From assembly GCF_030362815.1 (NCBI RefSeq), contig NZ_JAUCGR010000002.1:868001-932000 (forward strand): a stretch of DNA of 64,000 bases, written 5' to 3'. A model generated the notes under the pieces. The model ran no database searches, had not been told where the DNA came from, and was given only the letters and a program-made list of their open reading frames with translations. Source of the DNA: Cellulomonas edaphi. GTDB lineage: Bacteria > Actinomycetota > Actinomycetes > Actinomycetales > Cellulomonadaceae. Positions 7,714 to 19,743 of this stretch are shown in pieces (within the stretch, counting starts at the first letter, position 1; each line of letters begins with the position of its first letter). The translations under genes and the position numbers were made by a program.

Positions 7714-7847
7714 GTGGACACCGTAGGGCCGCGCGCCTGATGGGGGGCTCGCCCCAGGCGCACAGTGGACACGAATCGGACATTCGGGTACATCTATGCG
7801 CAGCAAGCGAGGTAAAAACACATCAAACCAGACCATCGGGGCTCAAC

Positions 7848-8858
7848 ATGAACAGATCGGGCAGAGCGTTCGCACCGTCAAGCACGGCGCTCGTCGCGGG
7901 CGGGCTCGCGGCGGCGGGTCTCACGGCTCGGCTCACCGCTGGGCTGCTGGATGCGCCGAACCACCCGGTCCGCATCGAGGACGTCGTCGAGCGCGGCGTG
8001 GCCGTGCTGGGCGTCGTGGTCGGGGCCTGGCTCGCCGGGTGGTGCCTCGTGGGTGCGCTCTGCCTCGTCCTGCGGGCGCTGGGCGGCCGGTGGCGCCGCG
8101 GCGAGCGCGCGGTGCACCGGTGCGCGCCGCTCGTCGTGCGCCGGCTGCTCGCGGCCGGCGTCGCGACGACGCTGGCCGTCGGCGTCGCGTCGGGCGCGGG
8201 CGCCGCGGGGGTGTCTGCGACGAGTGGAGGAGACGCGCCCGGGCCGACGCACGCGCGGGCGGCGACCACCCCCGTGGGCCTGGACCTGGGCTGGGGTGCG
8301 GCCGCGGGGTCGGACGAGCCGCGGAGGCCTCCGTCCGCCGACACCGACGACCTCGGGTGGGTGGTGACCACGCCGGCGCGCCGGACTTCCGCAGACGCGG
8401 CGTCAGCCGAGCCGACTCCGGCTGCGCCCCGGCCGCCGATCCCCGAGGTCCGCGTGTCACCGGTTCGCGCATCGCCGCCGGCGCCGACGCCCACCCGGTC
8501 GGCCGCGAGCGCCGCGAGCGCCGCGAGCGCCGCGAGGACCCTCGAACCCGGCGCGTCGGCCCGCGTGCTCACCCAGCGGCACGCGCCCGACGAACGGACC
8601 GCCGACCCTGGTCCGTCGGTGCCGACGAGCACCCCGCCCGGCGCACCCTCGGCCCTACCCGCGAGCGTGGTCGTGCGACCCGGCGACACCCTGTGGGCCA
8701 TCGCCGCCGCGCACCTGCACGCGGGCGCCTCCGACCGGGCGGTCGCGGAAGCGTGGCCCCGCTGGTACGCAGCGAACGAGGACGTCATCGGCGACGATCC
8801 GGATCGCATCGAACCGGGTCAGCACCTGCGCCTGCCGGTCGAGGGAGGCGAGCGATGA
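7848..8858 (+). CDS. membrane-anchored LysM-domain protein
   Basis: A 336-residue protein. Two hydrophobic helices lie near the N-terminus (about 10-30 and 46-75). A third (about 100-122) precedes a long Pro/Ala/Thr-rich linker and a C-terminal LysM domain (about 280-332: VVVRPGDTLWAIAAAHL ... IEPGQHLRLP). LysM binds the glycan backbone of peptidoglycan, so the protein probably connects membrane and wall. The linker contains a 9-bp tandem DNA repeat giving SAASAASAASAA. The ATG at 7848 is the only start before the first helix. Its stop overlaps the Rv3235-like start as ATGA, so the two are translated together. Confidence 0.85.
   Translation: MNRSGRAFAPSSTALVAGGLAAAGLTARLTAGLLDAPNHPVRIEDVVERGVAVLGVVVGAWLAGWCLVGALCLVLRALGGRWRRGERAVHRCAPLVVRRLLAAGVATTLAVGVASGAGAAGVSATSGGDAPGPTHARAATTPVGLDLGWGAAAGSDEPRRPPSADTDDLGWVVTTPARRTSADAASAEPTPAAPRPPIPEVRVSPVRASPPAPTPTRSAASAASAASAARTLEPGASARVLTQRHAPDERTADPGPSVPTSTPPGAPSALPASVVVRPGDTLWAIAAAHLHAGASDRAVAEAWPRWYAANEDVIGDDPDRIEPGQHLRLPVEGGER
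8502..8536 (+). repeat. 9-bp tandem repeat in LysM protein linker
   Basis: Nearly four copies of GCCGCGAGC in frame, encoding repeated Ser-Ala-Ala in the extracytoplasmic linker. Its length may vary between strains by slippage. Confidence 0.85.
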
Positions 8859-9487
8859 GCGCGCTCACCGCCTCGCTGATCGAGGAGCTGCTGGTCGTGC
8901 AGGCTCCCGAGCCTGAGCGACCGCTCGCCGATCAACCGCTCGCCGTGGTCGAGCACCCGCGGCAGGACCGCCCCTCGACGCGCTCCGGTCCCCGCGTCCG
9001 GCTCCTGCCCGCGCCGCCGCCGCCGGCCACCCCGGTGGCGGTCGGCCCGGCGCTCGCGATCCCACCCACGGTGACCCGTCGGATCGCGGTGCTGCGGTCG
9101 ACGGACCGCTCCCCCGTGCTCGAGGCGGCGGACGAGGCACGAGGGCCCACCCCGGCCGCGGACCCCGCCCAGGTGGGCCGGACGGTCGCGCACGCCGTGG
9201 TCGAGGTGCTGCTCGGACGCCGGCCCGTGGCGCAGCTGGCCCGCTGGGTCACGCCCGGCGTCTACGCGACCGTCCAGGGACGCGCCGCGCTCACCGCCCG
9301 GGTGCTGGGTCCGCGCCACGTCGCCGGCCGCGGCGCGACCGTGCGACGGACACGCGTGTGCGTGGTCGACGAGCACGCGTGCGAGGTGAGCGTGGTCGTC
9401 GACGACGGCTCACGGGTGCGCGCCGTCGCGCTGCGTCTCGAGACCCATCGCGGCACATGGCGGACGACGTCGTTGGAGGTGGGCTGA
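8855..9487 (+). CDS. Rv3235-family protein
   Basis: A 210-residue protein with a poorly conserved Pro-rich N-terminal half and a compact C-terminal domain (about 100-208). That domain contains VGRTVAHAVVEVLLGRRPVA, RWVTPGVYATVQ and a closing ALRLETHRGTWRTTSLEVG. It matches the actinobacterial family named after M. tuberculosis Rv3235, of unknown function and conserved next to secA. No signal peptide. The start overlaps the LysM stop by four bases. The gene ends at a strong hairpin shared with secA. A SecA-related function is suggested only by synteny. Confidence 0.8.
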   Translation: MSALTASLIEELLVVQAPEPERPLADQPLAVVEHPRQDRPSTRSGPRVRLLPAPPPPATPVAVGPALAIPPTVTRRIAVLRSTDRSPVLEAADEARGPTPAADPAQVGRTVAHAVVEVLLGRRPVAQLARWVTPGVYATVQGRAALTARVLGPRHVAGRGATVRRTRVCVVDEHACEVSVVVDDGSRVRAVALRLETHRGTWRTTSLEVG

Positions 9488-9500
9488 GGGCGGGAAACGA

Positions 9501-9536
9501 CGGGAGGGTCGCACCGACAGCGGTGCGACCCTCCCG
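9501..9536. terminator. strong bidirectional terminator between Rv3235-like gene and secA
   Basis: Perfect 16-bp inverted repeat (9501-9516 and 9521-9536) around an ACAG loop, centred between two convergent stop codons (9487 and 9556). No T run follows on either strand. Among the strongest hairpins I found in the window. Confidence 0.85.
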
Positions 9537-9555
9537 TGCGACTGCGTGGGCAGCG

Positions 9556-12324
<2,769 letters not shown>

Positions 12325-12482
12325 GCAAGACTCCCGACGTCAATCTCACCCCGTTCGCCAACGACGTCGGGGCAGCGTGGATGACCGACCGCACGGCCGG
12401 GCCCGACCATCGTAGGCGAGGCGAGCGCTCGTCGGCGCGTATCGACCACACGCGACGGTTCGGCGCTCGGCGAACGCCCACG

Positions 12483-13772
12483 TCAGCCGACCGGCACCGC
12501 ACGCACCGCCGTGTGCAGGTGCGTGGCCAGGTCGCCAACGGCGGTGCCCTCCGCGTCGCCCACGGCCACCGCCTCGAGCCCGAGCCAGCGCGCCATGAGG
12601 GCGAGCTCGGTCGCGAGCTGCTCGACGACCTCGGCGTCGGAGGCTCCCGACCGCGCCGGGGCGGGCGCGCGGTGCGCGCCGTGCACACGCAGCACCTTGT
12701 CCTTGCGGTCGGCCTTGAGGTCGACGAGGGCCTCGAGCGACTCGCCCACCAGGAACGGCAGCACGTAGTAGCCCCACACGCGCAGCGGAGCGGGCACGTA
12801 GATCTCGATGCGGTAGCGCAGCCCGAACAGCTCCTCGAGCCGTCGCCGCTCGAACACGAGGGGGTCGAACGGGCTGAGCAGCGCGGCACCGGTCGCCCGC
12901 CGGGGAAGGGTCGCGTCGCGGTGCCGCAGCACGGGCCGCTCCCAGCCCGCGACGATGCCCGGCACCAGGACTCCCTCGTCGACCAGGTCGGCGACCGCCG
13001 GGGCCAGGCGGGCCTGCTTGAGCCGAAAGTAGTCGCCCAGGCACCGCTGCGTGCCGATGCCGTGCGCGCGGGCGGCGATCGCGACGAGCTCGCGCACCGC
13101 GTCCGCGTCGTCGGGGAGCGCGCGGGCCAGCACACCGGGAGGCAGGACCCGCTCGGTGAGGTCGTAGCGCCGCTCGAACTGGGCGTTTCGGCCGGCGGAG
13201 GTCACCTCGCCCACGAAGAACAGGTACTCCAGCGCGCGCTTGGCCTCGGTCCAGTTCCAGCCCCACTGCTTCGCGCCCTGGGGCCGCTCGGCGTCCAGCA
13301 GCTCGTGCACGCGCGCCGCGGTCACCGGCCCGTGCTCGCCGACGAGCGCGCGCACGTCGTCGAGCAGCGTGCCGGCTCCGGAGCTCCCGGGGACCGCCGC
13401 GATGCCACCCCACGCCTCCGAGCGGTAGGCGCGGCGGCGCCACTCCAGCAGCCGGAACGTCTCGGGCGGCACGAAGGACGCCTCGTGGGCCCAGGCCTCG
13501 ACGAGGCGGCGCGGGGGCGAGCCCGCCGCGCGGTCCAGCAGGGCCGGATCGTACGGACCCAACCGGGAGTACGCGGGCATGAGGTGCGCGCGGGCCAGCA
13601 CGTTGACCGAGTCGATCTGCAGCAGCCCCAGCCGGTCGACCACCTGCTGGAAGTGGCGCATGGTGACGGGCCCGGCGAAGGCCGGTCGGGGGGTGGCCAG
13701 GCCCTGGGCGCGCAGCGCGATCCGGCGTGCCTGCGACAACGAGTAGCGCTCGGTGGGCGGGGCGGCTGCCAT
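12483..13772 (-). CDS. YcaQ-family winged-helix DNA glycosylase-like protein
   Basis: A 429-residue protein of the HTH_42/YcaQ family. YcaQ (AlkX) in E. coli unhooks nitrogen-mustard interstrand crosslinks, and AlkZ acts on azinomycin crosslinks. The signature LGLLQIDSVNVLARAHLMPA is at about residues 45-65 and the characteristic QIDSV motif is intact. The winged-helix tandem continues through EAWAHEASFVPP and the C-terminal LSPFDPLVFERRRLEELFG block. ATG 13772 (MAAAPPTERYSLSQARRIAL) is preferred to the in-frame start at 13799 because it sits just before the conserved SLSQARRIAL. A second, more distant family member is encoded at 26715-27887. Confidence 0.85.
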   Translation of the reverse strand: MAAAPPTERYSLSQARRIALRAQGLATPRPAFAGPVTMRHFQQVVDRLGLLQIDSVNVLARAHLMPAYSRLGPYDPALLDRAAGSPPRRLVEAWAHEASFVPPETFRLLEWRRRAYRSEAWGGIAAVPGSSGAGTLLDDVRALVGEHGPVTAARVHELLDAERPQGAKQWGWNWTEAKRALEYLFFVGEVTSAGRNAQFERRYDLTERVLPPGVLARALPDDADAVRELVAIAARAHGIGTQRCLGDYFRLKQARLAPAVADLVDEGVLVPGIVAGWERPVLRHRDATLPRRATGAALLSPFDPLVFERRRLEELFGLRYRIEIYVPAPLRVWGYYVLPFLVGESLEALVDLKADRKDKVLRVHGAHRAPAPARSGASDAEVVEQLATELALMARWLGLEAVAVGDAEGTAVGDLATHLHTAVRAVPVG

Positions 13773-13812
13773 GCCGACATCCTGCCCGCTGCCACCCACA
13801 CGGCGGGCAGCG

Positions 13813-13850
13813 CGACGCCCGGCCGGGGTCGAGCCGCCAGCCGGGCGTCG
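13813..13850 (-). terminator. hairpin after hpf
   Basis: Perfect 11-bp inverted repeat (13813-13823 and 13840-13850) with a 16-base loop, 28 bases beyond the hpf stop and upstream of the YcaQ-like gene. Confidence 0.6.
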
Positions 13851-13878
13851 GGTCAGGGTGCCCCTGTCGGGGTGTGTG

Positions 13879-14517
13879 TCAGCGGGCGGCCGCGGCCGCG
13901 TCGCCGAACGGCGCCGCCACCGGGGTGTCGAGCTTGATCACGCCATAGCTCCACCCGCGGCGCCGGTAGGCGACCGCCGGCTGCGCGGTCTCGGCGTCCA
14001 CGAACAGGAAGAAGTCGTGGCCGACGAGCTCCATCTCGTAGAGGGCGTCGTCGATCGTCATGGGGAGCGCCTCGTGCAGCTTCTCCCGGATGAGGACGGG
14101 AGAGTCCCCCAGCGTGTGCTCGATCGTGCCGTCGCTGGGCGCGGGCTCGGCCGACGGCGCCGGCACGGGCTCGGGCGGACGGACGTCCACGGGCGTGAGC
14201 GGAGTGTGGTTGCGGTGGTCCTTGCGCCGGTCGCGGGAGCGACGCAGGCGCTCGAGCAGCTTGCCCAGCGCCAGGTCGAGTGCCGCGTACCGGTCGTCTG
14301 CGACCGCTTCCGCGCGGATCACGGGCCCCTTGTCGATCACGGTGAGCTCGACGCGCTCACAGCTGCCTGACTGTCGGGGGTTGGCCTCGTGCGAGACGAG
14401 GACGTCGATCCGCTGCGCGCGGGGGGCCAGCTGCTCCACCTTGGCGAGCTTCTGCTCGAGGTGGGCGCGGTACTTGGGCAGTACCTCGGTGTGCCGGCCG
14501 GCAACCACAATCTCCAT
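13879..14517 (-). CDS. hpf: long-form ribosome hibernation promoting factor
   Basis: A 212-residue long-type HPF, which dimerises 70S ribosomes into inactive 100S particles in stationary phase or stress. The N-terminal S30AE domain (about 1-105) shows IVVAGRHTEVLPKYRAHLEQ and RYAALDLALGKLLERLRR. A Pro-rich linker follows, and then the C-terminal dimerisation domain (about 145-205: DALYEMELVGHDFFLFVDAE and RRRGWSYGVIKLDTP). The ATG at 14517 is behind a strong GGAGG. It is monocistronic, with 222 bases separating it from comF upstream and a hairpin downstream. Confidence 0.96.
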   Translation of the reverse strand: MEIVVAGRHTEVLPKYRAHLEQKLAKVEQLAPRAQRIDVLVSHEANPRQSGSCERVELTVIDKGPVIRAEAVADDRYAALDLALGKLLERLRRSRDRRKDHRNHTPLTPVDVRPPEPVPAPSAEPAPSDGTIEHTLGDSPVLIREKLHEALPMTIDDALYEMELVGHDFFLFVDAETAQPAVAYRRRGWSYGVIKLDTPVAAPFGDAAAAAR

Positions 14518-14739
14518 GTGAGCCTCCAGGGAGGTGAGGGCGGGCCCCAGCCCGCCACGGGTGTCGTACGTTCGTCGCCCCGGTGGGGCGTCGTGGCGGC
14601 ATCACCTCCTCCCGCACCCGCGCACTGCACCTCGAGAGGTGCGGCGCCGTGGTGCCGTCGGCTCTGGCCTCCCACGCTATCCCCGTTCTGCGTGCATCGA
14701 CCAGCCGCGGCCCCCGTCGCACGGGAAGTCGGCGGCCAT

Positions 14740-15453
14740 TCACCCGCTGACCCCGCCCGGCGGAGGCGTCGACGCGAGCGTGAGCGCACCCAGCACGGTC
14801 GCGCCGTGCGCCTCCAGCGCCGCGCGGCACGCCGCGAGGGTCGCGCCGGTGGTGAGCACGTCGTCGAGCAGGAGGACGCGGCTCCCCCGCAGTCGTCCCC
14901 GGTCGCGCCGTCGCACCCGCACGTGGCCCGCGAGGTTGAGCCAGCGGTCCCGTGCACCCAGGCCGACCTGGTCGCCGCCGCGCCGCACCAGCACGGCTCT
15001 CGCCGTGGCTGGCGATCCCGCGGCGGTGCACCCGGCGGCGGCCGCCACGGCGAGCTCGCCCACGAGGCTTCCCCCGCGCCGCCGCTCGGCGCCCGGCGAG
15101 GACGGCGCGGGCACCACGAGCAGCGAGCGCGACCCCAGGCACGCCCCCACCTGGTGGCCGGCGGACACCATCGCCTCCGCCAGGGGCCGGGTCAGGTCCA
15201 ACCGCCCGTGGTCCTTCCACGCGACCACCGCCGCACGCAGCGGGCCGAGGAAGTCCGCCAGCGTCCACACGGGCAGGGCCGGCTCCGCACCGAGCAGGTC
15301 GAGGCGGCCGGCCCGCTCCTCGCACCGCCACACCGGCCCGGACAGCGGCGCACGGCACGCGGCACACCAGGCGACGTCGTCCCGCCCGCAGCCCGCGCAC
15401 TGCACGGGCAGCACCAGCCGCCCCAGCTCGCCCCACCATCCGCCCGCGGTCAC
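14740..15453 (-). CDS. comF: ComF-family phosphoribosyltransferase-like protein
   Basis: A 237-residue protein with an N-terminal zinc-finger-like region (two CxxC pairs in VQCAGCGRDDVAWCAACRAP) and a C-terminal type I phosphoribosyltransferase fold. The PRPP loop reads VLLLDDVLTTGATLAACRAA. ComF participates in DNA uptake in naturally competent bacteria, while its role in actinomycetes is unclear. GTG 15453 is chosen because a GGCGAGG sequence lies about 8 bases upstream and it gives the usual ComF length; another GTG at 15534 would add 27 residues. It is 98 bases after lpqB, matching the mtrA-mtrB-lpqB-comF order of mycobacteria. Confidence 0.88.
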   Translation of the reverse strand: MTAGGWWGELGRLVLPVQCAGCGRDDVAWCAACRAPLSGPVWRCEERAGRLDLLGAEPALPVWTLADFLGPLRAAVVAWKDHGRLDLTRPLAEAMVSAGHQVGACLGSRSLLVVPAPSSPGAERRRGGSLVGELAVAAAAGCTAAGSPATARAVLVRRGGDQVGLGARDRWLNLAGHVRVRRRDRGRLRGSRVLLLDDVLTTGATLAACRAALEAHGATVLGALTLASTPPPGGVSG

Positions 15454-15551
15454 AGCGAGAGCCTCGCCCGCCGGAGACCAGCGCGGGGGCGCGCGGCGGT
15501 GATCTGTGGACGGGGTGGCGCCGATCGGGGCCACCCGGCAGCGCCGCGTGC

Positions 15552-17207
15552 TCAGCCCGGGTAGCTCGGATCCAGCACGTCGGTCACGCCCGGCACCTCG
15601 GCCCAGCTCGCCGGGCCCTCGCGGCGCAGCGCCCCCTCGGTGGTCGAGACGTACAGCAGCCGGCCACCGGCGAGCCCGTCGACGTCGGCGACCTCCGGAA
15701 GGCGGACGGTGGGACCGGACACGGGCACGCGGTGCACCGTGAGCGTCCCGGCGCTGCGGCCCAGCACCGCGAGCGTCGACTCGTCGGCCCACACCACCGC
15801 GGTGGCGTCCGTGAGCGTCGCACCGGCCTGGATGACCTCGCCGATCTGCTGCGGGGCACCCTTGGCGTCGCGCGTCACCGCGCCGACGTTGAGCGTGACG
15901 CCGTCGGTCCCCGCCGAGATCACGGCGACGCGCGTCCCGTCGCGCGCCACGCGCACGGAGCGCACCTCGCGCCCGTCCAGGAAGTCCGCCTTGACCGCGA
16001 CCTGCTCCCCGCCGACGTGCCCCACGACGAGGCCGCCGCCGGACGAGGCCGTCCACACCCAGCCGAACCGGTCGACCGACGGCGCGACCAGCCGCTGCCC
16101 GCTCACGAGCGTGACCGACGGCTTGTCGGCCTCCGGCAGCGTCACGACGGCGGACCCGTTCGCGACCGCCACGCGCAGGGAGCCGTCCTCGTTGCGCGCC
16201 GGGTGCCGCAGGCCGAGCCCGTCGAGCGAGGCGACGCCCGCGACGGGAGTCGTGGTCCGGCCGTCGAGGCCCACGAGCTGCCCGGCCTGGAGGAACTCGA
16301 GCGTGCCGTCCGGCTGGGTGCCGGACTCGAGGTCGTCGGGGTCCTCGAGGATCACCTCGCCCGTCTTGACCTGGACCGACCCCACGCCGCTGAGCGGCAG
16401 CAGGCTCGCGTAGATCTGCGCGAGCATCGGGCCGCGGTCGGCGGCGAGCACGGACGCCATGGGCGCCAGCCGCACCAGGGCCGTGCCGGCGGCGTCGATC
16501 TCGACGGCGTCCGGCTTGAGCTGGGTGCCGTCCGGCACCGCGGTGCGCACGGCGTCACGCAGCCACGGCGAGGGCCCCGCGATGAGCGCCTTCATCACGT
16601 GGGTGGGCAGGTGCTCGACGGGGAACCAGCGCGTCTCCGGCACCAGGTTCTTCTCGTCGGCGGCCAGGAAGTACACCGAGGCGCTGCGGAACTGGGTCTC
16701 GAAGACGACGCTCGAGATCACCAGGCCGTCGGGAGCGCTCGCGATGCGCCACTCGCCGTCGGCGTTGCGCACCAGGTCGTACGTGACCGACTCGCGCGCG
16801 TCCGGCGGGGCCTCGGTGTAGCGGCCCTCGCCGTCGATGCGGGCCAGCACGGGGACGTCCAGCGTGACCTGCGTCTTCGAGGTCTGCGCGGTGGTGAACG
16901 GTCCCGCGACGACGACGCCGGCGAGCGGCTTCCACGCCTCGCGCGCCTCCCCGGAGAAGTACTCGCGCGCGGTCACGAAGTCGTCGCCGAAGCCGGTCGC
17001 GCCGGCCAGCAGGAAGCTTTCGACGAGGTCCGACGGTCCCGCGCCGGCGTGCGGGCCCTCCGGCACGTTCTCGGCGTCGCCCGGGTCGCTCACGACGACG
17101 TCGCTGCGCACCACGGGCCCTTCGGTGGGCATCGCGGTGCACCCCGTGAGCGCGACCGCGGCCATCGCGGCGACGGCTGCGGCCCAGCAGCGCAGGCGCC
17201 TGGTCAT
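15552..17207 (-). CDS. lpqB: lipoprotein LpqB, MtrAB accessory protein
   Basis: A 551-residue lipoprotein. The signal peptide ends in a lipobox with Cys23 (VALTGC). A GerMN-like domain follows (about 60-330; GDDFVTAREYFSGEAREAWK early, APMASVLAADRGPM later), then a C-terminal WD/beta-propeller-like LpqB domain. In mycobacteria LpqB interacts with the extracellular domain of MtrB and tunes MtrA phosphorylation. The ATG overlaps the mtrB stop as ATGA, so the two are coupled. Nothing is missing compared with the family. Confidence 0.95.
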   Translation of the reverse strand: MTRRLRCWAAAVAAMAAVALTGCTAMPTEGPVVRSDVVVSDPGDAENVPEGPHAGAGPSDLVESFLLAGATGFGDDFVTAREYFSGEAREAWKPLAGVVVAGPFTTAQTSKTQVTLDVPVLARIDGEGRYTEAPPDARESVTYDLVRNADGEWRIASAPDGLVISSVVFETQFRSASVYFLAADEKNLVPETRWFPVEHLPTHVMKALIAGPSPWLRDAVRTAVPDGTQLKPDAVEIDAAGTALVRLAPMASVLAADRGPMLAQIYASLLPLSGVGSVQVKTGEVILEDPDDLESGTQPDGTLEFLQAGQLVGLDGRTTTPVAGVASLDGLGLRHPARNEDGSLRVAVANGSAVVTLPEADKPSVTLVSGQRLVAPSVDRFGWVWTASSGGGLVVGHVGGEQVAVKADFLDGREVRSVRVARDGTRVAVISAGTDGVTLNVGAVTRDAKGAPQQIGEVIQAGATLTDATAVVWADESTLAVLGRSAGTLTVHRVPVSGPTVRLPEVADVDGLAGGRLLYVSTTEGALRREGPASWAEVPGVTDVLDPSYPG

Positions 17208-18889
17208 CGGACCTCCTGGCGGGAGTCGGCGTGGCGCTCGTCATCCAGCTCGGGCAGGGACGCGGGGTCCGTCCGCGGGCGGACCACGGGAGCGGGCGGC
17301 GGCTCGGCGTCGTCGGGCACGAGCGGCAGCGGCGAGTCGGTCAGCCGGATGCCCGCACGGCGCGGGAGCGTGAGCCGGAAGCAGGCGCCGCGGCCCGGAC
17401 GCCCCCAGGCCTCGAGCCAGCCGCCGTGCAGGTGCGCGTCCTCGAGCGAGATCGCCAGGCCCAGCCCGGTGCCCCCCGTGGTGCGTGCCCGCGCCGGGTC
17501 CGCACGCCAGAAACGGTCGAACACGTGGTCGGCCTCGGTGGCCGACATCCCGACGCCGTGGTCGCGGACCGTGACGGCCACGGCGTACTCGTCGGCGCCC
17601 ACCGTGACCTCGACGGCCGTGCCCTCGGCGTGCTCGATCGCGTTGACGAGCAGGTTCCGCAGGATGCGCTCGACGCGGCGGGGGTCGATGTCGGCGACAG
17701 CGCGCTTGTCCGGCAGCGTGACCCGCAACCAGGAGCCGCGCCGCTCGGCCAGGGGGAACGCGTGGTCGGCTGCGGCGACGACCACGTCGCGCACGTCGCG
17801 CCCGTCGGCGTCCAGCACGGCGGCGCCCGCATCGAAGCGGCTGATCTCCAGGAGGTCGGCGAGCAGGTCCTCGAACCGGTCCAGCTGGGTCTGCAGCAGC
17901 TCGGCCGACCGCTTGACCGCCGGGTCGAAGTCCGTGCGCGAGGCGTGGATGACCTCGCCGGCCATGCGGATGGTGGTCAGCGGGGTGCGCAGCTCGTGGG
18001 ACACGTCGGACACGAACCGGCGCTGCATGAGCGACAGGCTCTCCATGCGGCTGATCTGGTCCTGCAGCCCCGCGGCCATCTCGTTGAACGCGCGCGCCAG
18101 CGTCGCCATCTCGTCCTCGCCCTTGACCGGCATGCGCTCGGACAGGTGCCCGTCCGCGAGCCGCTCGGCCACCTCCGCCGCACGCCGCACCGGGCGCACG
18201 GCCTGCCGCGTGACGAGCCAGGTCATGGACCCGAGCAGGGCCACGAGCGCGACGCCCGCGAGCGCGAGCGTGCGCTGGAGGAAGTCCAGCCGCTCCTGCT
18301 CGGCCTGGAGGCTGTAGAGGAAGAACAGCTGGAACCGGCCGACGACGGGGACGTCGACGTTCTGGCCGATCATCACGGCCGGCTCGTCCCCGAGCGCCGT
18401 CGGCCACGTGACGGACTGCCAGTGCTGGCCGCCGACTCCCGTCGCGATCCGCAGCTCGGTGCTGACCAGCCCGTCGAGCGACCGGTCCGAGGCCGCGGCA
18501 CCCACCGAGACCGGCGAGCTCTGCCCGGGCGCGCTGAGCAGGAACACCTCGCGCTCGCCCGAGCCGCCCGAGCTCTGGGCGATCACCACGTCGTGGAGCA
18601 GGCGCGAGACCTCGGAGCCCGTGGTCGCGGCCGAGAAGTCGAACGTCGCCTGCGCCTGCTGCGTGCTGCGGGCGCTCTCCTCGAGCACCTGCTCCACGCG
18701 CCCCTCGAAGAGGCTGTCGCGCATGCGCTCGCTGACGTAGGCGCCCACCAGGCCCAGCGTGACCAGGCCGATGGCCGTCGTCGTCGAGATCACCCGGACC
18801 TGCAGGGACGACCGCCAGGCATGCCCCCAGGACCGCACGCGCCGGCCGGTCCGGGCACGGAGCAGGCGCCAGGTCCCGGCCACGCGCAT
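17204..18889 (-). CDS. mtrB: sensor histidine kinase MtrB
   Basis: Membrane sensor that phosphorylates MtrA and controls cell-wall and division genes. In the 561-residue protein, TM1 is at about 33-51, an extracytoplasmic sensor region at 52-205, TM2 at 207-227 and HAMP at about 228-280. The phosphoacceptor His298 is in SDVSHELRTPL, and the HATPase domain has an NLLVNAIEHAEG N-box plus GTGLGLAI. The start at ATG 18889 overlaps the mtrA stop by one base (TGATG). The C-terminal 50 residues are a Pro/Glu-rich extension. Confidence 0.97.
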   Translation of the reverse strand: MRVAGTWRLLRARTGRRVRSWGHAWRSSLQVRVISTTTAIGLVTLGLVGAYVSERMRDSLFEGRVEQVLEESARSTQQAQATFDFSAATTGSEVSRLLHDVVIAQSSGGSGEREVFLLSAPGQSSPVSVGAAASDRSLDGLVSTELRIATGVGGQHWQSVTWPTALGDEPAVMIGQNVDVPVVGRFQLFFLYSLQAEQERLDFLQRTLALAGVALVALLGSMTWLVTRQAVRPVRRAAEVAERLADGHLSERMPVKGEDEMATLARAFNEMAAGLQDQISRMESLSLMQRRFVSDVSHELRTPLTTIRMAGEVIHASRTDFDPAVKRSAELLQTQLDRFEDLLADLLEISRFDAGAAVLDADGRDVRDVVVAAADHAFPLAERRGSWLRVTLPDKRAVADIDPRRVERILRNLLVNAIEHAEGTAVEVTVGADEYAVAVTVRDHGVGMSATEADHVFDRFWRADPARARTTGGTGLGLAISLEDAHLHGGWLEAWGRPGRGACFRLTLPRRAGIRLTDSPLPLVPDDAEPPPAPVVRPRTDPASLPELDDERHADSRQEVR

Positions 18890-19572
18890 CACGTCGGGGT
18901 CACACCCGCCTTGTAGCCCACGCCGCGGACGGTCACGACGATCTCCGGCTGCTCCGGGTCGTTCTCGATCTTGGAGCGCAGGCGCTGGACGTGGACGTTG
19001 ACGAGGCGCGTGTCGGCGGCGTGCCGGTAGCCCCACACCTTCTCGAGCAGGATCTCGCGGGTGAACACCTGCCACGGCTTGCGGGCGAGCGCCACCAGCA
19101 GGTCGAACTCGAGCGGGGTGAGCGAGATGAGGCGGCCGCCCCGCTCGACGCGGTGCCCCGGGACGTCGATGCTCACGTCACCGATGGACAGGTGCTCGGG
19201 TGCGGGCTCGTCGCTGCGACGCAGCCGGGCACGCACGCGCGCCACGAGCTCCTTGGGCTTGAACGGCTTCGAGATGTAGTCGTCCGCGCCGGACTCCAGG
19301 CCCAGCACGACGTCGACGGTGTCGCTCTTGGCGGTCAGCATGACGATGGGGACGCCCGACTCGGCGCGGATCTGCCGGCACACCTCGTTGCCGTCCTTGC
19401 CGGGCAGCATGAGGTCGAGCAGCACGAGGTCCGGCTGCGAGGCCCGGAACACCCCGAGCGCCTCGTCGCCGTCCTCGCAGAACACCGGGTCGAAGCCCTC
19501 CGAGCGCAGCACGATCCCGATCATCTCTGCCAGCGCGGTGTCGTCGTCGACCACCAGCACGCGTCCTCTCAT
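18889..19572 (-). CDS. mtrA: response regulator MtrA
   Basis: OmpR-family transcription factor, 227 residues. The receiver domain has acidic-pocket residues Asp10/Asp11 and phosphoacceptor Asp53 (LVLLDLMLPGKDG). The winged-helix domain contains LTPLEFDLLVALARKPWQVF and TRLVNVHVQRLRSKIENDP. MtrA regulates wall hydrolases, replication and osmotic adaptation in actinomycetes. ATG 19572 gives the conserved opening MRGRVLVVDDD; an ATG nine bases upstream (19581) is the alternative. It is the first gene of mtrA-mtrB-lpqB and diverges from the membrane-protein operon at 19744. Confidence 0.97.
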   Translation of the reverse strand: MRGRVLVVDDDTALAEMIGIVLRSEGFDPVFCEDGDEALGVFRASQPDLVLLDLMLPGKDGNEVCRQIRAESGVPIVMLTAKSDTVDVVLGLESGADDYISKPFKPKELVARVRARLRRSDEPAPEHLSIGDVSIDVPGHRVERGGRLISLTPLEFDLLVALARKPWQVFTREILLEKVWGYRHAADTRLVNVHVQRLRSKIENDPEQPEIVVTVRGVGYKAGVTPT

Positions 19573-19743
19573 GGCGCACATTCTCGCATCGACCCGGCGG
19601 CGAACCCGCGCGCGTGCGCAGGGATCACCCGAGTGCGTCCCCCGCGGGCCGCCTCCGTGGCACGATGGGCCGACGCCTGGGGGCGGCGTGGCCCCTCCCG
19701 GCACCGTCTCCGCCCGACGAGAGCCGAGGGAGCCACGCCCCGC

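Noticed and set aside
14518-14739. Possible RNA or ORF between comF and hpf
   Set aside because: 222 bases with no convincing start/stop pair beyond shadows of flanking frames and no strong structure; treated as hpf promoter/leader sequence.
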